This document shows, one piece after another, positions 34,930-45,295 of a stretch of 64,000 nucleotides of DNA (positions are counted from its first letter, which is position 1; each line of letters begins with the position of its first letter). This stretch comes from Maratus speciosus (taxonomy: Eukaryota > Arthropoda > Arachnida > Araneae > Salticidae). The notes beneath the pieces are model-generated. The model searched no databases. It was given only the letters and a program-made list of their open reading frames with translations, and was not told the origin of the DNA. A program made the position numbers and the translations under genes. The stretch spans positions 622,549,800 to 622,613,799 of the forward strand of contig OZ010791.1 in the NCBI GenBank assembly GCA_963932465.1, in the 5' to 3' direction.

Positions 34930-35675
34930 CAGGCATGAAAGTGGGAAATAGGAAAAAAAGGTGGAACATTTTTTCCATCTATACAATAAGGCCAAACTCG
35001 TATAACTTAGAGACATTTTAACAGTTATTCATACAATAAAATGAAATATAACTGCACATATGATTGTTATTTTCTTTTTGTAACTTAAAAAGTATTAAAA
35101 GAAAAAAAAACAACAACAATAAATGTGTAAATTCATTAAATCAAAAAAGAAAATTGGAAACATTTGCATCCACCCAAATGTATCTCATGAACTTATGTGA
35201 AGTACAGAGATTATTTTTTCAAAATAAATGTATTATTTCGAATGATTTGACTGTTTAAGACTTTACTTAAAAATCTCTATGCTAAATATATGCATGTCAA
35301 ATTGATCTTTACTCCAGCAATACATCACTGAAATTACCCAGAAGTGTTTTATAAATCGAATAAAACACTATTCAAAAAGAACCTTATGGAAACTTCCTTT
35401 TCCTAGTTAAAGAACTTTATTTACATGACTTTCAGATGCTTCTAATAAAAGCTCGCCTTTGATTTGATAGTACAGCAATTTAGAAATAAACTCCAAGGAT
35501 ATGAGTAGACAAAATGTCTAATTATTAAGTTTTCTAGATCCCCCCCCCCCCCTCCCATATGCATCTAATATTTTCTTTGCATTTTTGCATCAATCCAGAG
35601 AATGTCCAAATTTGCTTTTAAAAAGGTGGAATTCCTCCCAAAAAGGGAAATTTAGGAGGAACTCTTTCATGCTTG
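34930..35675. mobile_element. Small transposon with 6-bp TSD CATAAT
   Basis: CATAAT (34924-34929) CAGGCATGAAAGTGGGAA ... CTCTTTCATGCTTG CATAAT (35676-35681). The inverted ends CARGCATGAAAG are close to CAGGCATGAGATT of the element at 26507, and both duplications are 6 bp, so I group them. The interior is AT-rich with a C run (35539-35551) and no transposase. Confidence 0.8.
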
Positions 35676-36194
35676 CATAATGTGTGGGTTTTTTTTTATT
35701 CAGATAAAGAATTGAAGTAAAATTTCTCTTTTATCTCAATGGGTTTTTTAGACACTTTTATGAAAAGTTTGGCTAAGACATTTCTTACCGCTTAATTCCC
35801 ATGCTTATAAGATGGATTATGAAAAATGGTCAATTTTCATAAACCGTTGGGATATCCGGAGTTGAAAATTATTCAACGACATAAAATCCAGAGTTTATTT
35901 ACATTAAAATCATATACAGAAATTTGGTACTTTGAAAAACTGACATAATAAGTGGAGTGGCGTGAAAACCAGGTGTCGAGATAACGAGGCCTGACTGTAA
36001 TATTTAACAAACAGCAATAAAAAATATGTTTTAAAAGTTTTTCTTAAATATTCGGCCAAACTGAATAGTTTGCTATTCGACCAAGCCGAATAATCGGCAT
36101 ACCAAATAGTTTGATATTCGGCCAAACCGAATATTCGGTAGCATGGCTGAATATCGAATAGATACCGAATATTCGGTGCATCCCTAATTATCAG

Positions 36195-36933
36195 TGTTCA
36201 AAATCCTTAGTGGTCCGCTGTCCAGAGATGTTGAGAAATAGACCAAAGTCTAATTTCCCAACTTAACGCATGTGACACTGATTAAGATTATGTTGTAGCA
36301 GAGAAACACGGTGCAAGGCTATGAGGATGATTTGAGAATTTTGCCATGGAAATATGAATTGAAAATGCCAAGTTGAGAAACATTTAAAACATTTTGTAAA
36401 AGCATGCGAAGATAAAAGAAAAATGTTCAAATAAAAAGTCTCTAAAAATGTTCTGTTCATTTTATTGTTAAAAAATGTCATAAAAAAATTAAATGTTCAT
36501 AAAACAGTTCATTATATATGCAGATTTGATAAAGACTATTGCAAAATACTTTTATAAATAACATCAACTTACGATACTATAGAAGCCATTCATATCTGTC
36601 TGGATAATTGAAAACTATTATAGATAAAATAAGCCAGGAAAAATACAAAGCATAAACTTAATAAAATAACTATCTGTAGATAAACTCAAATTAAAGAAAC
36701 TAATAGGACTTTATAAATAACTTAAGGAGAAGGACAAAAGGATCAACTTGAAATAAAGGTGTTTTACTTGAAATATATTTAAAAATAGTTATTTTAATAA
36801 ATAAAGTCTGTCAAATAAAGTACTGTCAATTATACTAGGAAATGTTAAAGGGTTATTAGAGACATTGAGAACTGGGAAAATGGGCTTGTTACTCCTAACA
36901 AGAGACAACCGAAAATTCAACCGGGCTGCTAAA
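36195..36933. other. AT-rich sequence, nothing recognised
   Basis: Lies between the hAT-like shell and the first TGTCGGG element. No gene or repeat boundary seen. Confidence 0.45.
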
Positions 36934-37379
36934 TGTCGGGATAATCCCGACATATTCACGTGTTAGGTGGGGGGAAAAGAAAGAAATATAAAACAGAACA
37001 AGAAAATTGGACTACCAGCATATGTTTTTAGGTTTTCATGTACTGCGTGGGGTCGCGAGAATATGGAATTTCTAGAATGCGAAAGAACTGCCGTTCGGCT
37101 GGGCAATAATCTTGTCTAAAAAGTTCACAAGCTAGACTTGAAGAGATAGAGTTTCAAGATAAGGGTATTGAAGTTTTCCCATCTGGCGATGTTTTCATCA
37201 ACAGTCTAATAAATATGTCTGCTGAGGGATTTGCAAATGAGTATAGTTTTGTGAGCAGCTATAAAAATGTCTCATGTTAGTAACATGGGTTTCAGATTAC
37301 GCAATAAAAAGGGATTAAGGTATTAAGGGCTTAGTTTTTAGACCACACCACACACTACTGTAGCATTACTATAATATTA

Positions 37380-38310
37380 CAGACCTGCCAACCTTTGAAA
37401 ATGAGAAATCGTATCACACTGGAGGTTGGTTGGTTGGTTGGTTTTTCGTGTTTCGTAGCCATCTTTTGATATTCGTAAAAGGAATAAGGTTTCAGTCTTT
37501 CAACACAATATAGTAATTTTTTTTCTCAGAAAATTTTTATAGGATTTTTAGAATTTCTTCTCGTTTCACAGCGTTTTTTGACATTTGTACAAGGAGCCTG
37601 GTTCCAATTTCTTATCCCAGGGCAGTAAATTTTGATGAAATTCGCGATTTTTTCTCCCGCGATCGTTTCAGGATATTCACAATTTTTTCCCAATTGGGAA
37701 AATTTTTTATTCTGCAAGAAAAAAAAATTCACGAACTTCCAAAAAATTTCAAAATATACTTGCAGAAGAATCATAGGTCTGTGGAAGAATTTACAGGGGG
37801 AAATACTGCACATTTTTCATTATGCAGGACTTTCCTTTTCTGCGTGCAAATCGTGCGATTTTGCACACTATTTCAAACCTTGCCCCTCAAAGAACACCAC
37901 CCCCCTCCAAAGATTCTTAAAATGGCACCCCTGTTTGTAAGGAAGGGAATTCCTGTACTATAAATATTTACAGAAACACGATTCACTTGCGGTTAATATA
38001 CATAAAGAGAGTTGTATATTAAAAAGTTTGTTTTGTAGACCAGATTTTTTTTCCCATGAGCATTTTTTAATGTCCGAATTTTCGGGCTAATAGCCAATTT
38101 TTTTAAACTTTCGGAAATGAATACTTTGAATTTCAGAATAGAATCACGCCTGAAAAATATGCTGCGTGGGATAAAAATCGCAACTAGAAAAAAAAAAAAA
38201 ATTCTGTTTTTTTGCAAAAAATCGTAGTTTACGACCGATTTTCGTAGCATCGTAGTTTATAGGTCCAAATCGTAGCAACTACGATTTTTTCGTAGCAGTT
38301 GGCAGGTCTG
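37380..38310. mobile_element. Transposon with 6-bp TSD ATATTA and CAGACCTGCCAAC ends
   Basis: ATATTA (37374-37379) CAGACCTGCCAAC ... GTTGGCAGGTCTG ATATTA (38311-38316). Copy 2 of the host element shows the pre-insertion sequence, confirming a single 6-bp duplication. Inside, TGATGAAATTCGCGATTTTT and CCCGCGATCGTTTCAGGA (37632-37690) resemble one or two 31-bp satellite units, and TGTCCGAATTTTCGGGCTAA (about 38070) matches the right part of the element at 26507. ORFs here are short, overlapping on both strands and not recognisable. Confidence 0.85.
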
Positions 38311-38847
38311 ATATTATAATGTTATACAAGCGTCAGTGGTTTGGTTAAGAAAAATCTCGCCCCTTAGAAAGTTTGATAGGATGAGGTGATTTTTAGGACG
38401 GGTTTAAGCATACAAAAAAATAAGGAAGATAGGAATTGAGAAGTGAAAAAAAAGAAGGAGTTTAGATTTTGGAGAAGAAACATCCCTTTCCAGGAGATGA
38501 AGTTTTAGATCTGAGAGAAACTAACTTGTGCCTTTTAAGAAGGAAGAAATCTTTATATTCTCCCGGCTCATGTAAAACAATGCGGGTTTTGCTCATAAGC
38601 GGCCGCATGGTGTAAATAAATAGTTTTATTGATGTGATGGTGCAAAATATGGATATAATGAAAGGAATAAGCGATGCTTCTCAGGAATTAAGAGTTGAGT
38701 GGGATTAATCTATCGTTCTTTCGGGCAATCAATAACTTATAGTGAAGTTGTATTTTGTAAACAAACATGAGTCAGGCATCCTTAGAGTCCCTATGAAAGT
38801 TCAAGCTATAATTTATACAAATGTTCTATGTATTGTTTATTATTTAA

Positions 38848-39311
38848 GTATTGCGCGGCAGCGCAACACTTATTTTTTTCCAGTGTCACTTCTCAATGTT
38901 AATTTAACATGGAGAAGCCTATGGAGATCGTAACTTTTTCATTTTTTCTTCCCACCTTTTTGTCCCTGATGCCACTCATTTTTAATTATTTGCTAATTCT
39001 AATGATATTATAAATTCAAAGTGTAAAAACGTTTGCCAGACGTCAGGATCAAAACGGATCGTGAAATGCCTTTGCATATGGGTGGATTATAATCTAGAGA
39101 GTAAAATGGGCTAATTTTTATTTACATTATTCAAATATTTTTCTTAATAATTCCAATTTTCGCTTTTTTCATTGAGAATCAACGGACATTTTCTAATAAA
39201 ATTTAACATTTTTCCTTCATTGTTGTAAATAGTTCAAAAGCCGTAATAATAATTTGCCTATTTTTAGTTGAATGATTTTCACGTGAAACATGAAACTGAA
39301 GAAACTGAAAT

Positions 39312-39346
<35 letters not shown>

Positions 39347-39481
39347 ATTAAAAAGAACATGAATATGACATCATAGTGGAAAAAAAATGACATTTTCAAG
39401 CAGATTTTTTAAGTTCAGATTTTAATTTTTTGACCAAACTACAACAATCTACATTACTGCACTGGTGAAACATTTTGAATT
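38848..39481. other. Repeat sequence inserted in copy 1, unassigned
   Basis: Begins with TTGCGCGGCAGCGCAA, a perfect small hairpin, right at the break in copy 1. The rest is AT-rich with a T run (39316-39342). It may be one end of a larger element whose other end was not found. Confidence 0.4.
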
Positions 39482-39489
39482 ATACATAG

Positions 39490-41304
39490 TAGGGCTAGAC
39501 GATATCAGAAATTTAATATCGCAATATATCAACGAGTTAATATTGATATTGATGATATATCGCGATACCTCCCTTAAATTGTGCAAAAATACAAATATTG
39601 TTAATTTCAAAACATGAATGTATAATAGCATCAATTTAAGTAAAAACAGATGTAGAGAGCAACGAATCAATGTCTCATACCGATATGTTCACACAGCATC
39701 ATTAAATTAAGTATATAGTTTATTCATACAAAAAATATTTTAGAAAAGAAAACAATGTTTGATATATGTTTACACTTATACCATTTGTTTCAAAGTATTT
39801 TCCTTCAAAAATAGTATATTTCCTATTCTTACTACCCTATGCATTATTTATCAGTAACATTTTAACTATTTAATTATATTGTGAATAACTGAGAAAATTA
39901 TAAAATACAAACTAACAGTGTTGAGTTCAAACACTTTTCTCCGGGAGGGATTTCTTTGGCTCTGGGGGGGGGGGGGGACCTTATAGAGTTCCAGGAGGTG
40001 GGGGGGGGGAAGGGGGAATTGCACTTTTTGACCATTCAATACACAAAATCTGAAATCTTCTGGGGGTGGGGGACAAAGCATTGCTATGGGGAGGAATGTT
40101 CCCCGCTGGGACACCCCCTGAATTCAACACTGCAAACTAAAATAAAATATTCTCAAATTTATGACGTTGACAATTTTATTTTAATTAGCACAGGAAGAGA
40201 GGAAGCTTGAGGAAAACTAAAATTAATTTAATGTCACATGTCACGATAATATACTTCTTATTAAATAGGTTTCAGTGGATGATAGACGGAACAGAAATGT
40301 TGCTTTTCAATCTTTCTCTAAGGAATCAATTCATTCTTAATAGAAAAAGAAATAACTGTAGTTATATCTTCCTACCTATTTACTACAAAAAAACAACATT
40401 GAAACATTTAAATATATATATAAATACTCAAATCACATTTGGGAATACTTTTATATTAATTTAAAATTTGTTTTTGATAAATATTCATAGCTGAAAAATA
40501 TCAAGACAGGATATACTAAATTCACTCGAGGAAACTTTGCTCTAAAACGACAAAGAAGAATGAACGAGGTACAATATAACTATGCATTACTGACTGGGAA
40601 GTAACCAATCATCACAATGAATGACTGCTTTGATCTTGAGCTTTTCACCAACTTGTTTCTAACAAAAGGCGAAACTTTCCCATTAGCGGATTCTGATTGG
40701 TTGCTCGCAATCCGAGCATTTCAGCTGCTCAGGTATAGACTCGAGGATAACCAGCTGTCTTCTGGCGCAATGCCAATAACCAGTTGTATCAAACACGACA
40801 ACGAATACCCAGTCATGTGAATATTCATAATTTATCAATATCTGGAGTTATTGCAATACGTGTAGTCCAACGACAGAAGAACGGACGATAAGTGTTATTC
40901 AGTATTTTACGCAGGCAGTCGAAAGAAATCTAGGTTTACAGAGAAGGAAAGTATCGCAATAATTGGAATAATTTCTAACGGAGATAATCAGCGGAAAAAA
41001 AGATTATCAAGGTAGATTTTCTATTTTGGATGAGGCAGGAGGTTGAAGACATTAAAATAGAATTTTTTTTTTTTTTTTTTTTTTTTTTTTGCGGGGCTCT
41101 GGCGGTGAGCGCAAAACATTATTATTTTATTGAGTTTTGAGATATTTGACGATATTTTTTTCGGGGCTCGTGTTCGTAATTGCAGTGCTTTCTAAACACT
41201 TATTTTATTGGGATATATCAACAGAGTCAAAGTTCAGATATTGTTAATGCGATAGTTAAGAAATATCAATATCTGCCGATATATTGATAAATAATCCAGC
41301 CCTA
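39490..41304. mobile_element. hAT-like element with 8-bp TSD ATACATAG (1.8 kb)
   Basis: ATACATAG (39482-39489) TAGGGCTAGACGATATC ... TATTGATAAATAATCCAGCC CTA ATACATAG (41305-41312). Sub-terminal sequence near both ends is rich in ATATCGATATTGATAT-type runs. The interior holds G-rich tracts (39965-39976, 40001-40018) and a T run (41066-41090). The short ORF at 40617-40820 (67 codons) uses ordinary codons but matches nothing I know. No hAT dimerisation or DDE block is seen, so it is non-autonomous. Confidence 0.87.
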
Positions 41305-41430
41305 ATACATAGGTAAATTGCATCACAAATTATGATGCGATATCGCACAAATCAAAGCCTGATGATGATACCCTCCATTAATTTTGAAATGTGTTTGTCT
41401 GAAAGCAGTAGTTATTAAAAAACTTGACAT

Positions 41431-42038
41431 ATTAAACAAAATTCTAATTTGCAGAACAAATTAAAAAAACAAAATTTATTTCCTAAATTGTTTAATCCCG
41501 AGAAGCGGCAGATATTAAGATATTTCATTCAATTCGTTCTACATTTAATGTTAAATTTTTGTAACAAATAAGCTAAACCAATTGAACATTAAAAAATAAA
41601 AATGAAATTCATACAATATAATGCTTTAAACACCTATATACTTAGATTCCGTTCAAATAAAATTGAAATAAATCTTAGACTTTTCCATTTTTAAGTTGTA
41701 AATATTTGTACTGCAGATTTTGCATTATCTTTATGACGATTGTACATAATATGATAAGGTACATGCAAAATACAAAACTTTAAAAAAAGTCTAAGATTTA
41801 TTTCGATTTCATTTGAACGGAATCTAAGTATATAGGTGTTTAAAGCATTATATTGTATGAATTTCATTTTTGTTTTTTAATTTTCAATTGGTTTAACTTA
41901 TGTGTTACAAAAATTTAACATTAAATGTAGAATGAATTGAATGAAATATCTTAATATCTGCCGCTTCTCGGGATTAAACAATTTAGGAAATAAATTTTGT
42001 TTTTTTAATTTGTTCTGCAAATTAGGTTTTTGTTTAAT
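41431..42038. mobile_element. Long palindromic element (arms about 270 bp)
   Basis: ATTAAACAAAATTCTAATTT, then GCAGAACAAATT ... AATTTGTTCTGC, then AAATTAGGTTTTTGTTTAAT. The arms stay paired inward through GAAGCGGCAGATATTAAGAT against ATCTTAATATCTGCCGCTTC and AGTCTAAGATTTATTTC-type sequence, with only a roughly 90-bp spacer (41690-41780). It is nearly perfect, so either young or homogenised. It has no coding capacity. It abuts the point where copy 1 of the TGTCGGG element resumes. Confidence 0.8.
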
Positions 42039-42218
42039 TAATATTTACATACCTAGGAAAAATTTGCTCCAGGCATGATGTTAATGCTTTATCATTTTGA
42101 ATAATTAATAAACTACTGTTTCATCCCCAATGTTTTCAGAACCTATTTATTTCATACATCCGACTCATGAACCTGGGAAATAAAGTAAAAAAAATACTAA
42201 AGTAAGAACCTCACGAGT

Positions 42219-42900
42219 AGTCGGACAATGGTTTACCGTGACCATTTTAATACCTTTACAGGTGTTAATAAATTTACTCTGGCCTACGTAAATTACCTAA
42301 TATAAACAAGGATGCCTATAACTGATATTAATAACTTTAATAAAATAAGTAATTAAAAATATAAATTTTTAAATACGTAATCGTTGTGTATTTAATCTAT
42401 TAAGATGATATAAACAAATATAATATTTAAATTAATTAATTAAAGACCCATTTATCCAATTAAAGTCGTTAACAATTTCAAAAGGTAAAAATAAAATAAA
42501 GTGATCAACTCTCAAAGCATTCGGATGAGATTATTATAAGGGGTTGTTATTCTTTTTATTATTGTATAATGTATATTTATACAGGTATTTTATTATTTGT
42601 GATGTGAGTGTTGTCACGATGTCTCTTGGTCATATGAGAAATAAAACAATGCATTTACATGTTGATACTAAAGGCTAATTTAATACGATGATGTATTGCA
42701 TAAACAAAAACAAAAAACAAAAAAGAAGAAGAAGAAAGAGAAAGGGGAAAAATTTTGATTGTTCATAATAATTTATTTGATTCTACTAAATAATTTTTTC
42801 TTCTTCTTATTATTATGATTTATTTGTTACACTTTCTTGTATTATTTCTGTCTGTTCTGTGCATTCTAATTCCGTACGTATTTCTAATATTTACGATTTT
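42219..42900. other. AT-rich sequence, nothing recognised
   Basis: Follows the truncation point of copy 1. No gene or terminal repeat is identified. Confidence 0.4.
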
Positions 42901-43600
42901 TGCTATTTCATTGTCAAACTTTGTTATAATTTCTTTAATTTGTTAGGAAATACTTTTAGAGATTGTTTGTGGTTATTGAATATTCACTAGTTAATAAAAA
43001 TGCCGTCCAATAATTTACAACTGTCGAAAGTTGTTTAGTGAATATTACTATATTTTCTAATGATTAGTGGAATTTTATAAGGTGTGTGCAATGAAATGCA
43101 TACATCGAAAAGAAAAAAAAAATTATATATATTTACTAGTGATTTATATTGTGTATTCTTATGATTATCTCTTACTCTATTATGTATATTACTTTATTAT
43201 ATCCTCTTTCTATTTTAATGCTTTATGTATTTATTTCTAAGATTTAATATTCATTAACATTTTATTGTCAGGCGTTGTTGTAGTTTTATTAATTAGGTAT
43301 AGGAAACTATTGATTGAGACTATTTGTAGAGATTAAATAATCACTAATTTGAGGAAAGGATTGCGAAGCATTTTTATAAATGAAATTATTTACAACTGTC
43401 GAAGGTTGTCTAGAGAAATATTTATCATTTCTATTGATTAGTATATTTGTATAAAGTGTACTAAAATGCATTGATATTCCTTTTATGGTCTTTTATAGTT
43501 AAGTGTATTTTTATTTTTTGCTAATGTATTTCTGTATTTATATGCATATCTTTCGAAATTTGAATTTTCTTTTAATTTATGTGTGAGCGTTTAGATTTAA
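42901..43600. repeat. Degenerate tandem duplication, period about 374 bp
   Basis: ACAACTGTCGAAAGTTGT at 43018 recurs as ACAACTGTCGAAGGTTGT at 43392. AAGGTGTGTGCAATGAAATGC (split about 43078) matches AAAGTGTACTAAAATGC at about 43452, and CATTGTCAAAC / TATTGTCAGGC also align. Two units and part of a third are visible, with strong drift. Confidence 0.6.
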
Positions 43601-43847
43601 CTGACGGTATATCTTAATTATTTGATAGATAGTATGTTAGATATGTTCCATTCAGTCCAGTGGTTGATTAAGTTAAATATATATATATATATATATATTA
43701 GTGAGAATATAAAATATAGAATTTAGGGTGTCACAAAAGAGTAGATTTAAATAAGCATATTGATTTATAAATTATATTTTGATTCTATAAATTGAGAATT
43801 TCATTTGTCAAGTATGACTTTATCTGAGTAAAAAAAAAAAAAAAAGT

Positions 43848-44048
43848 ATGTGTATACGTGTTCTATTTCTTGTGAAAGGGACCTCATTTCTGAAATATGC
43901 GGGAGAATACGAGGGTGATGAACTTGTTACGAATAAGGTGGTCCCGGAGAAATGTGATCCTGAGTTCCCCGCACGAAAAAAAAGAGGAAAGATAAACGGG
44001 GTACAAGATAGGAATAGTGACTTTGTTTTTGTTTTGATTTACGTATGA
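43848..44048 (+). other. Small open frame of unknown nature
   Basis: 66 codons in a patch that is less AT-rich than its surroundings: SFLKYAGEYEGDELVTNK, VVPEKCDPEFPARKKRGK. It reads like real coding sequence in the middle but ends in low-complexity hydrophobic residues, has an A-run just upstream and no recognised domain. It could be a relic of an older retroelement into which the LTR element inserted. Kept only as a lead. Confidence 0.2.
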
Positions 44049-44316
44049 TCATTGAAAAGGGTATCTGTTTTTATGGTGAACAGTTTTACGTACGGAATAA
44101 ATGTTTAGTTATAGGTAGTGATTATACAGTATATGCGTGTAAAATGATTAAAAAAAAAAATATATATATAAATGTAGGAAAACTATTAATGTTTTTTAGG
44201 AAATACGTTCGCTACTTTATATTTCTTTAAAGAAAATAGCTACATGTAATATTAAGGTTAGTAATTAAACATAGCCTTTGAATTGTAATTATTATGTAGC
44301 ATTTAGGGATACTGCA

Positions 44317-45295
44317 TGTGACGAAGTTAATATGTTGAGGAGAATTAAGTAAATAAAAAGAGTTTAATTTGCTGTTGGATAAAATAAAGAATCTGGAGTG
44401 CCGTAAATAGAGTGATCGTATAGCTAAGATGATAAGATTGACTTGCAGTAAAAATAAAAATAAAAGAATGATGAATAAGTAAATATAACGTTCTTACTTA
44501 ATGATAAGAACACATTGAAGAGACAGCAGTTATAAAAAATCTTCTCTATTCGTTGATTTACTTGAGAGGTGGAAGGCAATTAGGATAAGTAGGTCACCGT
44601 ACACGTTTAAAAAAAAAAACGTTCCACGTAGCATTATTAAAAACTTGAAGTAATTCCATGATAAAAATTAATGCTGGTTAAAATCACTTTTTAAAGAAGG
44701 TCTTGATAATAAAAAGTCCGAAATCAAACATGCATTAAATTAAAAAAACAGAGACCGAAGATAAACTTTTAGATATCGAGATATAGCTATTGAAGAACAT
44801 CGCTCTTTGAATTTAGGCGCAAAGGCCCGAAATTCAAACGACAAATCACATTGTCAAAATTAATACATATTAAAACTTTCGTAAATCTTAAAAATCTTAA
44901 AATCTGTTAAAAAACTGGCTGCATTGATATATATACTACATAAAAGGGGTTTACAAAACTACCTCCAGAAATGATTTAAATCTATTCGTTAAATTAAATT
45001 TGCGTATAAACTGTAGAACGAATGACAGCACAGGAAAAACGAAACTACAGTCAAAAGGCAAGAGGGGAGACACACCTCCAATATGACACGGTCGACGTCA
45101 CGCTGTTTCTAAAAATAGAACAGAGGAAGGGGAAAATCTGAAATCAAAACCTATCTGCTACTTGCGGTAAAAGGGAAAGAAAAAAAGCGATTTGAACGAT
45201 GCTTTGAGTCGAAAGAAAATCATTTAAAAAGGGCGAGATAAAAATACTGTATTACAAATAAAAAAATAAATAATAAATGTGATTACTACATCACA
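44317..45295 (-). repeat. LTR, left copy (979 bp)
   Basis: Starts TGTGACGAAGTTAATATGTT and ends ATTACTACATCACA. About 1-2 percent different from the right copy (for example TTGCTGTTGG versus TTACTGTTGG), plus slightly more change in the first 20 bp. A hairpin-forming AAAAAAAAAACGTT-type run and a GTCGACGTCACG sequence lie inside. Confidence 0.92.

Larger units (their letters stand above)
26408..35997. mobile_element. Pogo-like element inside hAT 1 (about 0.84 kb of own sequence)
   Basis: TA, CAGTCGAACCTCGTTATCCC ... GAGATAACGAGGCCTGACTG, TA. GACAC/GTGTC continues the inverted homology. This is a second, different pogo/Tigger-like end family from the 18-22 kb MITEs. After removing nested elements at 26507-27797, 28201-34889 and 34930-35675, roughly 840 bp remains, with no open frame that I recognise. 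Confidence 0.8.
25903..36186. mobile_element. hAT-like element 1, outermost shell of the nest (10.3 kb, about 0.7 kb of own sequence)
   Basis: The ends TAGGGATGCACCGAATA and ATTCGGTGCATCCCTA are inverted repeats. Multiple sub-terminal copies of CCGAATATTCGG lie inside both ends. The 8-bp flanks ATTACCAG (25895-25902) and ATTATCAG (36187-36194) agree at 7 of 8 positions, fitting an old hAT target duplication. Almost all of the interior is later insertions, and subtracting them leaves about 0.7 kb with no transposase. Confidence 0.8.
36934..42218. mobile_element. TGTCGGG-end element, copy 1 (broken, right end lost)
   Basis: Starts TGTCGGGATAATCCCGACAT. It is colinear with 53280-55960 at very high identity but interrupted twice: by the 6-bp-TSD element (37380-38310) and by 3.2 kb of other repeats (about 38848-42033). 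It stops at CTCACGAGT (42218), exactly where copy 2 enters its right inverted repeat, so the right 195 bp is missing here. It has no coding capacity of its own. Confidence 0.82.

Noticed and set aside
37526..37963. Overlapping ORFs of 89-102 codons on both strands
   Set aside because: They lie inside the non-autonomous 6-bp-TSD element, overlap each other, and follow Phe/Lys-rich repeat-like sequence with no domain.
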